From the NCBI GenBank assembly GCA_016794925.1, contig JAEUIW010000004.1, forward strand, positions 62,001 to 126,000: a stretch of DNA of 64,000 nucleotides, in the 5' to 3' direction. This document shows positions 28,845 to 36,428 of this stretch, piece after piece. The DNA is from Phycisphaerae bacterium (lineage in GTDB: Bacteria; Planctomycetota; Phycisphaerae; Phycisphaerales; UBA1924). The number at the start of each line of letters is the position of its first letter. Positions within the stretch are counted from its first letter, which is position 1. The notes beneath the pieces are model-generated. The model worked only from the letters and a program-made list of their open reading frames with translations. It ran no database searches and had not been told where the DNA came from. Position numbers and translations under genes: made by a program.

Positions 28845-29627
28845 ATGCGATACGCACACGCGACGATCATGCTGGCCATGGCCGCGGCGACGTGCGCCCC
28901 GGCCCGAGCGGGTTTCATCGACGCCGCGTACACCGGCGTCGCCGCCGGGCGGAACGTCTCGCTCACCGTCGGCGCATCCACCTTCGACACGTTCGCCGGG
29001 CAGATCGGCTTCACGCTCTCCAACGGCAGCGGCGACGCCGCCACGCTCAACGGCAGCCGTCTGATGTTCTGCGCCGACCCCTACCAGCGCGTCTCGTCGT
29101 CGTCGCAGCGCTACGAGCGATTGCCCATCGAGAGCCTGCCCGTTTCCAGCGGCGTGCCGACGATGGGCGGGTCCAAGGCCCAGGCCCTGCGCGACATCTA
29201 CGCCGGGACCAGCGCCGCGGCCTTCCAGGCGGGCGCTTCGGCGGACGCCGCGGCGGCGTTCCAGATCGCGATCTGGGAAATCATCGTCGACTACGACCCC
29301 GTCGTCGGCCCGTCCTCCATCGACCCCGCTTCCGGCGCGCTCCGAGCACGGTCTTCAGGATCCAACCAGCTCGCCTCCTCGATCACCGCGCAATTCGACC
29401 TGCTCCGCGCGCTCATCGGGCGCAACCTCGCCGCGGCGGGCTTGGTCGGGCTCGGGAACCCCAGCTACCAGGATCAGGTCATGCAGATCCCGTCTCCGGG
29501 CTCCGTCGCGCTCCTGCTCGGGGCGGGCCTCAGCGCCATCGTCCCGCGCCGCGGCCGTTCGTCGCGCGCCGCCGCGACCGTCGCGCCGGCCGGCCCGCCC
29601 CGCGACCACCCGTCATCACGAGACTGA
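28845..29627 (+). CDS. Secreted protein with PEP-CTERM-like anchor
   Basis: A 260-residue exported protein, signal peptide MRYAHATIMLAMAAATCAPARA. The body starts GFIDAAYTGVAAGRNVSLTVG and includes a single Cys block (LMFCADPYQRV) and AAAAFQIAIWEIIVDYD, a pattern seen in planctomycete and cyanobacterial CTERM proteins that mention cysteine-free beta structure; I cannot name the family. The C-terminus (QIPSPGSVALLLGAGLSAIVPRRGR) is a PEP-CTERM-like sorting signal followed by an extra 25-residue basic tail. AGGAGG lies five bases before the ATG at 28845. Cell-surface location is inferred. Confidence 0.75.
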   Translation: MRYAHATIMLAMAAATCAPARAGFIDAAYTGVAAGRNVSLTVGASTFDTFAGQIGFTLSNGSGDAATLNGSRLMFCADPYQRVSSSSQRYERLPIESLPVSSGVPTMGGSKAQALRDIYAGTSAAAFQAGASADAAAAFQIAIWEIIVDYDPVVGPSSIDPASGALRARSSGSNQLASSITAQFDLLRALIGRNLAAAGLVGLGNPSYQDQVMQIPSPGSVALLLGAGLSAIVPRRGRSSRAAATVAPAGPPRDHPSSRD

Positions 29628-29648
29628 AACCCGGGCCGCCCCTGTCCG

Positions 29649-29654
29649 TATCAT
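29649..29654 (+). promoter_or_regulatory. -10-like element directly upstream of small membrane protein
   Basis: TATCAT ends six bases before the ATG at 29661. That spacing would put the transcript start at the start codon. No Shine-Dalgarno is present. A poor -35 (CTGAAA, 29624-29629) lies 19 bases further up. Confidence 0.35.
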
Positions 29655-29660
29655 GCGTGC

Positions 29661-29972
29661 ATGGACGGCGCCAGGACGCGGGTCGATGTGATGAGCGTGC
29701 TCAGAGCCCGCGCCGGCGCCCACCCCGTCGGGCCGCTCGGCCATCTCCTCCTCGCCGTGGGAGCCGTGCTCGGGGTCGCCGTTTTCTTTCTCGTCGTCAC
29801 GCCGCTGCTGCTGCTGGCCGCGGCGGCGCTCATCCTCCGCGCGATCTGGCGCGGGCTCGATCCCGTCGGCCGCGCCAACCGCGTCCTCCGTCGTGACGGC
29901 GAGGGCCGCCGCAACGTTCGCGTGCGGACGGAGAGCGGCGAGACACGTCAGCCCGACGAGCCCGCGAGCTGA
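29661..29972 (+). CDS. Small membrane protein of unknown function
   Basis: A 103-residue protein with one long or two short membrane segments at about 25-62 (PLGHLLLAVGAVLGVAVFFLVVTPLLLLAAAALILRAI, in pieces), a basic juxtamembrane region (RGLDPVGRANRVLRRDG) and a polar C-terminal tail. The hydrophobic profile and GC-rich third positions support coding on this strand, against a shadow on the other. ATG at 29661 is used; ATG at 29691 is an alternative. No relatives recognised. It is convergent with the CPBP protease gene. Confidence 0.55.
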   Translation: MDGARTRVDVMSVLRARAGAHPVGPLGHLLLAVGAVLGVAVFFLVVTPLLLLAAAALILRAIWRGLDPVGRANRVLRRDGEGRRNVRVRTESGETRQPDEPAS

Positions 29973-29990
29973 CGCTCGGCCCTCGCGCGG

Positions 29991-31505
29991 CTAGATCAGG
30001 CTGATCGCCGTCAGCACCACCGTCAGCACCGTCGCGTTGTGCAGACCGTGCGCCGCCATCGGGCCGATCAGGCTGCCCCGCCATTCCCGCAGCAAGGCGA
30101 ACATGAACCCGAGCGCGGCCACGGGAGGGATCAGCAACATCGGGTACGGGTGGACCAGCGCGAACATCGCCGCCGTCGCCAGGGCCGACGTCACCAGGCC
30201 GAACCGGCCCCGCAGGTGCCGGAACAGCGATCCCCTGAAGATCGTCTCCTCGACCACCGGCGCCCAGATGGTCGCGAGCATGAACAGCAGCGCGACCGTG
30301 AGCGAGCTCCCGCCCGCCACCAAGTCGAACACGCGGTTGGACGGCGGGGGCTCCGGGGGCGACCCCGTCATCCGCCGCGCCAGCGCCTGCAGCAGCACCA
30401 GGAGCACCGCGGTCAGCACGCCCCCGATGAAGATCGGCAGCAGCGCCAGGTAGCCGAGCACGCCCATCGCCATCTCGATCAGCACGCCGCGGCCCGCGTG
30501 CCAGCCGGCCCGTTCCCGCCACGCACGCCACCCCAGGCCGCGCAGCAGCGGCCAGAACAGCGTCGCCATCAGCGCCCATTGCATCAGCAGCGTCGCCCAC
30601 GCCCACCCCGGCGCGAAATTCGCCAGCAGCTCGCTCCCGACCTTGAGCGCCGCGAAACCGCACACGAACAGCGTGTAGGTCTCCAGGAACACGCCCCCCA
30701 GCGCCGAGCTCCGTTCCTCTCGGCTCGGACGCGCGAACGCCCGCCCCAGGTGCCCCCCCAGCCCCAGCGCCAGCGCCGTCACCGCCAGACCCAGCGCCAG
30801 CACCACCACCCCGGCCCCGGCCAGCGCCACGAACATGAAGAACGCCAGCAGCCGCTCCCCGCCCCCCACGACCGCGGCACGCTCGGCGTCCCGCGCGTCC
30901 CGGCCGAACGTGCACGCCAGCCGCCCGAACCACCCGTGATGCGCCCGCAGCGCACCCAGGTCGGCGTCGCTCGGGCCACCGTCTCCCGCCGCGCCCGCGT
31001 CAGCGCCGCCCGCGCCGGCCTTGCCCCCCGCCCGCGCGTAGATGCGCAGCAGCGTCCGCGCGTCCGCCGACAGCGGCGCGTCGTTCCCCAGCGCCGCCGC
31101 CGCCTTCTCAACCCGCTCGCGGGCCTTCTCCGCGCCCAGGAACTCCGCTTCCATCATCGCCACGCGCAATTCGTCTGCCGGCCCGCTCGCCGCGGCGCGC
31201 ATCGGCCCCAGCACGTTCGACTCCGCGATCGCCGGGGGCAGGGGCTGGTACGCGTTCCACTTGGCGAAGATCCGCGCCGAGATCAGCGCCGGGTCCGATT
31301 CCGACGGCGGCTCGACCGAGCCCTCCGTCGCCGCGGCGACGGCGGGCCCCGGCGACCGCATCCACTCGATCACGTCCACCCGCTGCAGCACGATCACCAC
31401 CGCCGTCATCAGCAGCGCGAACCCGCCCAGCAGCCAGCGGGATCGAGGCGCGGGCACGAATGAAACGTCCGATTGCGGGATTGGCTCCATCGGTGCATCA
31501 TTCAT
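29991..31505 (-). CDS. CPBP family intramembrane metalloprotease with large N-terminal region
   Basis: About 504 residues. The C-terminal third is a CPBP (Rce1/Abi) membrane protease: the double glutamate EETIFRGSLFRHL near 419, AMFALVHPYPMLLIPP, and a C-terminal AAHGLHNATVL supply the expected Glu, His and His-xxx-Asn set. Several membrane helices lie between about 220 and 400. Residues 1-210 have one N-terminal helix (LLGGFALLMTAVVIVLQRVDVIEW) and a soluble, Ala-rich helical region with no family I recognise. ATG at 31505 is used; ATG at 31490 is equally possible, as neither has a Shine-Dalgarno. Substrate unknown; related proteins act in prenyl protein processing or bacteriocin immunity. 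Confidence 0.82.
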   Translation of the reverse strand: MNDAPMEPIPQSDVSFVPAPRSRWLLGGFALLMTAVVIVLQRVDVIEWMRSPGPAVAAATEGSVEPPSESDPALISARIFAKWNAYQPLPPAIAESNVLGPMRAAASGPADELRVAMMEAEFLGAEKARERVEKAAAALGNDAPLSADARTLLRIYARAGGKAGAGGADAGAAGDGGPSDADLGALRAHHGWFGRLACTFGRDARDAERAAVVGGGERLLAFFMFVALAGAGVVVLALGLAVTALALGLGGHLGRAFARPSREERSSALGGVFLETYTLFVCGFAALKVGSELLANFAPGWAWATLLMQWALMATLFWPLLRGLGWRAWRERAGWHAGRGVLIEMAMGVLGYLALLPIFIGGVLTAVLLVLLQALARRMTGSPPEPPPSNRVFDLVAGGSSLTVALLFMLATIWAPVVEETIFRGSLFRHLRGRFGLVTSALATAAMFALVHPYPMLLIPPVAALGFMFALLREWRGSLIGPMAAHGLHNATVLTVVLTAISLI

Positions 31506-31810
31506 CGGTTGCGCGGCGAGGCCGCGGCGAGCGAGCCACTTCAAGGCAATCCGATCGCGGATCGACCTTTCCACCCCGGTCCCAGAGTTCGTAAAATGAT
31601 AGGGTTGCGCGCCGCCCCGCCGGTTGACTTGTTCCGCGGACCGACCAATGCTCATCTCCCTCCCTGACTCAACCCCCGGGAGACTTCCGAAAATCTGTCG
31701 GCGGCACATCCCGCCGGCCCGCCCCGCCCGGTAGGCGGCGAGACGAAGGCCCCGGCCACGCCGCGGCGGCAGCACGCCGTCGATCGTTCCGCCGGAGCGA
31801 GAGGTGCGCG
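31506..31810. promoter_or_regulatory. Divergent promoter region and rplM leader (305 bp)
   Basis: Contains no ORF of note. On the plus strand TAAAAT at 31592-31597 is a good -10 without a clear -35, and TTGACT at 31624-31629 is a possible -35 lacking a good -10. The first would give rplM a leader of about 205 bases. That is long enough for an L13-type autoregulatory RNA fold, which is known for rplM in some bacteria but is not demonstrated here. On the minus strand TATCAT overlaps the same spot (31595-31600) and could serve the CPBP gene. Confidence 0.35.
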
Positions 31811-32239
31811 ATGAGACGTGAAACCACGTGGCTCAAGACCGGGCGGGTGAGCAAGAACTGGCGGATCGTGGACGCCGAGGGCAAACCCTTGGGACGGCTG
31901 GCGGTGGACATCGCCAACGTGCTGATGGGCAAGCACCGGCCGGACTACACCCCGCACGTCGATTGCGGCGATTTCGTGATCGTCACGAACGCGTCCAAGG
32001 TCGAGCTCACCGGACGCAAGGCCGAACAGAAGATGCGGCGTCACTACACCGGCTACCCCGACGGCCTCAAGATGGAGTCCTACGGCCAGGTCCGCCAGCG
32101 CCGCCCCCAGGCGCTCATCGAGGACGCCGTGCGTCGCATGCTCCCCAAGAGCCGCCTCGGACGCGTCATGCTCAGCGGCCTGAAGGTCTACGGGGGCGCC
32201 GAGCACCCCCACGCGTCCCAGAGCCCCACCCCCCTGTAA
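31811..32239 (+). CDS. rplM: 50S ribosomal protein L13
   Basis: A 142-residue large-subunit protein. WRIVDAEGKPLGRLAVDIANVLMGKHRPDYTPHVDCGDFVIVTN and the later TGYPDGLK, DAVRRMLPKSRLG and LKVYGGAEHPH are diagnostic. GAGAGGTG lies upstream of the ATG. It is followed after 67 bases by rpsI, the usual L13-S9 operon. Confidence 0.97.
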   Translation: MRRETTWLKTGRVSKNWRIVDAEGKPLGRLAVDIANVLMGKHRPDYTPHVDCGDFVIVTNASKVELTGRKAEQKMRRHYTGYPDGLKMESYGQVRQRRPQALIEDAVRRMLPKSRLGRVMLSGLKVYGGAEHPHASQSPTPL

Positions 32240-32306
32240 AGCACCCATCCGCAACCGCACACGCCCCGCGCGGGCCCCGACCGAAACGACGACAAGAGAG
32301 GCACTC

Positions 32307-32858
32307 ATGGCTGACAAGAACGAATCCAAGGCCGGCGCCGCACTCGGCTCGGCGAAGATCCCCATGACCGCGGCCGCCGCCGCGACCGCCGCGCCGGCCC
32401 CCGCGGCCGACAGCGCCCCCGGCCCCAAGAAGGCCGCCGAGGCCAAGGGCGGATGGTGGTGGGGCACGGGCCGCCGCAAGACCGCCGTCGCCCGCGTCCG
32501 CATCCGCCCCGCCAAGGGCGGCGAGGCCGCCGTGCTCGTGCAGATCACCGGCCAGAAAACCAAGACCATCGAGCAGTACTTCGCCGAGGACCGCGACCGC
32601 TCCGACTGCTACGCACCCCTCAAGGCCACCAACACGCTCGGCAAGCTCGACGTCCGCATCCGGGTCGCCGGCGGCGGCTTCATGGGCCAGGCCGGAGCCG
32701 TCAAGCTCGGCGTCGCCCGCGCGCTCAAGGGCTACGACCCCGTGCTCGAGCCCATCCTCCGCGAGCACAAGTTCCTCACCCGTGACTCCCGCGACGTCGA
32801 ACGCAAGAAGTACGGCCAGGCCGGCGCCCGCCGTCGCTTCCAGTTCTCCAAGCGTTGA
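32307..32858 (+). CDS. rpsI: 30S ribosomal protein S9 with N-terminal extension
   Basis: A 183-residue small-subunit protein, longer than usual (about 130) because of an Ala/Pro/Lys-rich extension of some 48 residues. The S9 core runs from GTGRRKTAVARVRI through VRIRVAGGGFMGQAGAVKLGVARAL to the conserved tail RDSRDVERKKYGQAGARRRFQFSKR. AGAGAGGC precedes the ATG. Second gene of the rplM-rpsI operon, closed by a strong terminator. Confidence 0.97.
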   Translation: MADKNESKAGAALGSAKIPMTAAAAATAAPAPAADSAPGPKKAAEAKGGWWWGTGRRKTAVARVRIRPAKGGEAAVLVQITGQKTKTIEQYFAEDRDRSDCYAPLKATNTLGKLDVRIRVAGGGFMGQAGAVKLGVARALKGYDPVLEPILREHKFLTRDSRDVERKKYGQAGARRRFQFSKR

Positions 32859-32889
32859 TCGGCCCGCGCCTCCCCCTTCGCCAACGCGA

Positions 32890-32917
32890 CCCACGGGCCC
32901 GTGCCCGTGGGTTTTTT
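32890..32917 (+). terminator. Rho-independent terminator after rpsI
   Basis: CCCACGGGC (32890-32898) and GCCCGTGGG (32903-32911) form a perfect 9-bp stem with a four-base loop, followed by six T residues and CTT. It lies 31 bases past the rpsI stop. Confidence 0.92.
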
Positions 32918-32954
32918 CTTGCCTCGTCTCCACTCCCCCCCCGCGCGCCCCGAC

Positions 32955-34064
32955 TCACCCGGACGCGTGCGCCATCCGCGCCCGGTCTCTCCCAAACGCC
33001 GAGCCCCGCCCCAGCAGCGCCAACTCGACAAAAACCCACGACGCCAGCAACGGCGTGATCCACCACCCGTGCGGATCCAGCGCTTCCGCCGCGCGCTGCG
33101 CCAGCGCCCCCACGTTCCCTTTCCACAGCCCCTTGGCCAGGCCGATCAACGGGTGCGGCCTCAGCACCGCCCGGTACGCGCCGGTCCGCAGCAGCTCCCG
33201 TCCCGCCGCGCCCTTCCGCGCCGCCAGCGCCACGGCCGCCTCCGCCGTCGCGTCGCCGCGCTTCACCAGCTCGGCCCCCTCGCGCCCCGTCACGTGCAGC
33301 GCGAACGCTCCCCGCGGGGCCCGCTCCACGTACCGAGCCAGCCGCGCCAACTCATCCGCGTCGTCCGCGTGCCCCACCAGGCGCAGCGCTCCCGCCGGAG
33401 AGGCCCGGCGCGCCAGGCTCGCCGCGTCGCCCATCAACCCCCCCGCCCGCGCCAGCCCGCCCGTTCGCGCCGCGCCTTTCAACGCCTCGACCATGCCCCG
33501 GCTGAGCGTCCCCGCCTTCCGCGCGGCCTTCAGCACCGCCGCCGCCCAGTCGATCTCCGGCGCCGCCGTCGTCGCCACCCCCACCGCCGACAGCGCCAGG
33601 ATCACCTCGTCCGAGTCCCCATCCAGCACCTGCTTCGTGCCCTGGATCGCCAGGTCCCGCACGTCCCCGATCACCAGCATGTCCGCCGCCACAGCACCCA
33701 GCAGCCGCTCCAGCGAGCTCCCCTGCCCCGTCACCGCCCCCGCGCCGAATTCCCGCACCCGCCTCCACACGCTCGACGATTCGTCCTCCGTCCGCCGCAC
33801 CTCCGCCGTGAGCGCCTCCCGCGCGGCCCCGGCCGGCATCGTCTCCAGCCCCGCGCGTCCCACCACCAGCGCCTCACCCAGCCGCCCCGCCTCGCGCAGG
33901 TGCGACACCTCCCCCGCGTAATCGAAGTCCGGCAACGCCGCGTACTGCAGCCGCGCCAGCCGCGCGCCCGTGTCCGCCGCCACGAACCACAGCAGCCCCG
34001 CCGCGACCGCCAGACGCGCCAGCCCCCACCGCCGACCCGCGAGCCACCGCGCCACGCCCATCAT
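32955..34064 (-). CDS. Membrane protein of unknown function, partner of the DUF4230-like gene
   Basis: A 369-residue protein with an N-terminal membrane helix (LARLAVAAGLLWFVAADT) and a second near the C-terminus (WWITPLLASWVFVELALLG). Between them is a mostly helical, Ala/Gly/Arg-rich soluble part with a recurring small-residue pattern, e.g. LGAVAADMLVIGDVRDLAIQGTKQVLDGDSDEVILALSAVGVATTAAPEIDWAAAVLKAARKAG. The start overlaps the stop of the upstream gene (ATGA) and MM could begin at either 34064 or 34061. Overlap and shared membrane location suggest a joint function. No family recognised. Confidence 0.72.
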   Translation of the reverse strand: MMGVARWLAGRRWGLARLAVAAGLLWFVAADTGARLARLQYAALPDFDYAGEVSHLREAGRLGEALVVGRAGLETMPAGAAREALTAEVRRTEDESSSVWRRVREFGAGAVTGQGSSLERLLGAVAADMLVIGDVRDLAIQGTKQVLDGDSDEVILALSAVGVATTAAPEIDWAAAVLKAARKAGTLSRGMVEALKGAARTGGLARAGGLMGDAASLARRASPAGALRLVGHADDADELARLARYVERAPRGAFALHVTGREGAELVKRGDATAEAAVALAARKGAAGRELLRTGAYRAVLRPHPLIGLAKGLWKGNVGALAQRAAEALDPHGWWITPLLASWVFVELALLGRGSAFGRDRARMAHASG

Positions 34065-34825
34065 GGCGACCCCGCCGGCTCCGCCGCGCTCGCCGTCCCC
34101 CCCGCCCCCTCGCCCGCCCCAGGATCGAACGTCACCCGCACGTTCACGGGACGACCCGCCAGCGCCCGCACCAGCAGCACGATCTGCTCCTCCGTCGCCG
34201 CTCGGATCCGCGCCCGATCCTCCTCGTGCAGCGGCGTCGCTCGCGCCGCCTCGTGCAGACCCTTCCGCGCCTGCCCCAGGTAATACTCCCCCGCCCGGGA
34301 ACGCAGCCGCAGCCACCCCGTCTTTACGTCCGACTCTTCCGTCCCCGAGAACACCTCCACCGCCAGCCGTCGCGGCGGCGGCACCCGCACCGCGTACGAC
34401 TCCAGCAGCGGCCCAACCCGCAACGACTCCACCTCCAGCCCCGCCAGGTCCGTGCCGTAATAAAACCGCGCCGGCGCCGAGACCCGCGCCGACACGTCGC
34501 CACGCCAGCTCTGGTCCGTCGTCTCCGCCGTCACCCGCGTGTCCAGCTCCACCGTCACCAGCTTCAGCGCCCGCACCGACCGCTGCACCTCCGCCGCCGC
34601 GGGCGCGCGCACCCGCCGATCCGCTTCCGCCGCCCGCCAGGCCGCATCGTCCAGCAGCCCCGCCTGCACCGAACGCAGGTACCACGCCAGCCCCGCGAAC
34701 AGCACCCCCGCCAGCACCGCCAGCACCACCACCCCCCGTATCCCGTGCGCTCCCCCGAGCCCGCGGTCCTCTCCCACGCGTCCACGCGCCCTGATCGTTG
34801 ATCTCGTTTCAGCCATGGTGACCAT
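34061..34825 (-). CDS. DUF4230-like membrane-anchored protein
   Basis: About 254 residues: a short basic N-terminus, one membrane helix ([25 protein letters not shown]), then an extracytoplasmic part. [16 protein letters not shown] followed by [44 protein letters not shown] and the helical [35 protein letters not shown] resembles DUF4230 proteins, whose role is unknown. The first codon is uncertain: ATG at 34825, 34816 or further up at 34912, none with a good Shine-Dalgarno. It overlaps the downstream membrane protein gene by four bases. Confidence 0.65.
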   Translation of the reverse strand: MVTMAETRSTIRARGRVGEDRGLGGAHGIRGVVVLAVLAGVLFAGLAWYLRSVQAGLLDDAAWRAAEADRRVRAPAAAEVQRSVRALKLVTVELDTRVTAETTDQSWRGDVSARVSAPARFYYGTDLAGLEVESLRVGPLLESYAVRVPPPRRLAVEVFSGTEESDVKTGWLRLRSRAGEYYLGQARKGLHEAARATPLHEEDRARIRAATEEQIVLLVRALAGRPVNVRVTFDPGAGEGAGGTASAAEPAGSP

Positions 34826-35214
34826 CCGCCGCGATTCATCACGGCCCTTCCACCCCTCGTACGCCGGGGGGTGCGCTCCGTTCGGCCGCGGCGATGATCG
34901 CGTGGACTTCATCGTCGAACCGTCCGCCCCGGGGCCACTTCAGAACCTGCGCGCACCCCGGATCTCGCACCGCCAGGAACCCCGCTTCCCCGGGGTTGAC
35001 CCCCCGGCGCGCGATCCACCTCCTTGCCCCATGCCCCCTGCCTCCCTCATCCCGCGGCACTACGATTTGGTTCGCACCCCCGGGACGGGATGAATCGGCT
35101 CACGGCCAATGGGAGTGGCGGAGTTGTGGGGGGTGGGGGGTGGGGGGGGACGTTGCATCCGTTCGCACCGCGCGGCGGCGTACCGCCCCGCACCCTTGGA
35201 GAGGAAATTCGGCC
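34826..35214. other. Divergent gap before the fructose-bisphosphate aldolase gene (389 bp)
   Basis: Apart from the doubtful small minus-strand frame, nothing convincing is present. There is a G-rich run at about 35125-35150 on the plus strand and no good -10 or -35 pair for the aldolase gene. Confidence 0.4.
34839..35060 (-). CDS. Possible small protein upstream of the DUF4230-like gene
   Basis: A 73-codon frame from a GTG, ending 13 bases before the DUF4230-like start. From residue 22 on it reads like real protein ([39 protein letters not shown]) with GC-rich third positions, but the first 20 residues do not, and there is no Shine-Dalgarno. It may be an older upstream exon-like remnant of coding or chance. 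Confidence 0.22.
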   Translation of the reverse strand: MPRDEGGRGHGARRWIARRGVNPGEAGFLAVRDPGCAQVLKWPRGGRFDDEVHAIIAAAERSAPPGVRGVEGP

Positions 35215-36354
35215 ATGCCCACCTCCACCATGAACGCGACCCGCGCACCCGCCACAGACGTCCGCGCCGTGCTCGGCAAGGAGGCCGACGGTCTCCTCTC
35301 GCACGTCTCGCGCACCGTCGCCCGCGCCCAGCTCCACCTCCCCGGGCCCGACTTCATCGACCGCGTCGTCGCCCAGACCGACCGCTCCCCGGTGGTCATG
35401 CGCAACTTCCAGGCCATCCTCAACTCCGGACGCCTCGCCGGCACCGGCTACATGAGCATCCTCCCGGTTGACCAGGGCATCGAGCACTCCGCCGGCGCCT
35501 CCTTCGCGCCCAACCCCGCCTACTTCGACCCTGAGAACATCGTCAAGCTCGCCATCGACGGCGGCTGCAACGCCGTGGCCTCCACCGTCGGGGCCCTCGG
35601 CTCCGTCGCCCGCAGGTACGCCCACCGCATCCCCTTCCTCGTCAAGTTCAACCACAACGAGATGCTCACCTACCCCAACATCTTCAAGCAGTCCTACTTC
35701 GGCTCCATCCGCCAGTGCCACGAGATGGGCGCCTTGGCCGTGGGCGCCACCGTCTACTTCGGCTCCCCCGACAGCCGCGAGGAGATCCGCTACGTCTCCG
35801 AGATGTTCGAGCAGGCCCACTCCCTCGGCATGGTCACCGTCCTCTGGTGCTACACCCGCAGCAACGCCTTCAAGGTCAAGAACCCCGACGGCTCCAGCAC
35901 CGACTACCACGCCAGCGCCGACCTCTCCGGACAGGCCAACCACCTCGGAGTCACCATCCAGGCCGACATCATCAAGCAGAAGCTCCCCGCCAACAACGGC
36001 GGCTACGCCGCGCTCAATTCCGGCGGATCCTCCTACGGCAAGTGGGACAAACGCGTCTACACCGGCCTCTGCGGCAGCGACGAGGCCGGCAAGGGCGGCC
36101 ACCCCATCGACCTCTGCCGCTACCAGATCGTCAACAACTTCATGGGCCGCGCCCCGCTCATCAACTCCGGCGGCGAGTCCAAGGGCGCCGACGACCTCCG
36201 CGACGCCGTCGCCACCGCCGTCATCAACAAGCGCGCCGGCGGCGCCGGTCTCATCTCCGGACGCAAGGCCTTCCAGAAACCCATCAAGGACGGCGTCGCA
36301 CTCCTCCACGCCGTCCAGGATGTCTACCTCGACGACACCATCACCGTCGCCTGA
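35215..36354 (+). CDS. Class I fructose-bisphosphate aldolase
   Basis: A 379-residue glycolytic and gluconeogenic aldolase of the archaeal/DhnA-like class I type, which uses a Schiff-base lysine. Marks are [52 protein letters not shown], the [14 protein letters not shown] strand with a candidate Schiff-base Lys nearby, and [10 protein letters not shown] for the phosphate site. GGAGAGGAAA lies ten bases before the ATG at 35215; an open upstream extension to 34894 is non-coding in character. Convergent with the repeat-protein gene. Confidence 0.92.
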   Translation: MPTSTMNATRAPATDVRAVLGKEADGLLSHVSRTVARAQLHLPGPDFIDRVVAQTDRSPVVMRNFQAILNSGRLAGTGYMSILPVDQGIEHSAGASFAPNPAYFDPENIVKLAIDGGCNAVASTVGALGSVARRYAHRIPFLVKFNHNEMLTYPNIFKQSYFGSIRQCHEMGALAVGATVYFGSPDSREEIRYVSEMFEQAHSLGMVTVLWCYTRSNAFKVKNPDGSSTDYHASADLSGQANHLGVTIQADIIKQKLPANNGGYAALNSGGSSYGKWDKRVYTGLCGSDEAGKGGHPIDLCRYQIVNNFMGRAPLINSGGESKGADDLRDAVATAVINKRAGGAGLISGRKAFQKPIKDGVALLHAVQDVYLDDTITVA

Positions 36355-36428
36355 GACGCCGCCCGAATTCCGGGCTCCCCCGCCCTCCTTCCGGAACCCC
36401 TTCATGATCCCTGCTCCGCCCCCGCGGC

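Noticed and set aside
36365-36404. Inverted TTCCGG/CCGGAA between aldolase and the repeat gene as a terminator
   Set aside because: Six-base arms with a long loop and no T run on either strand.
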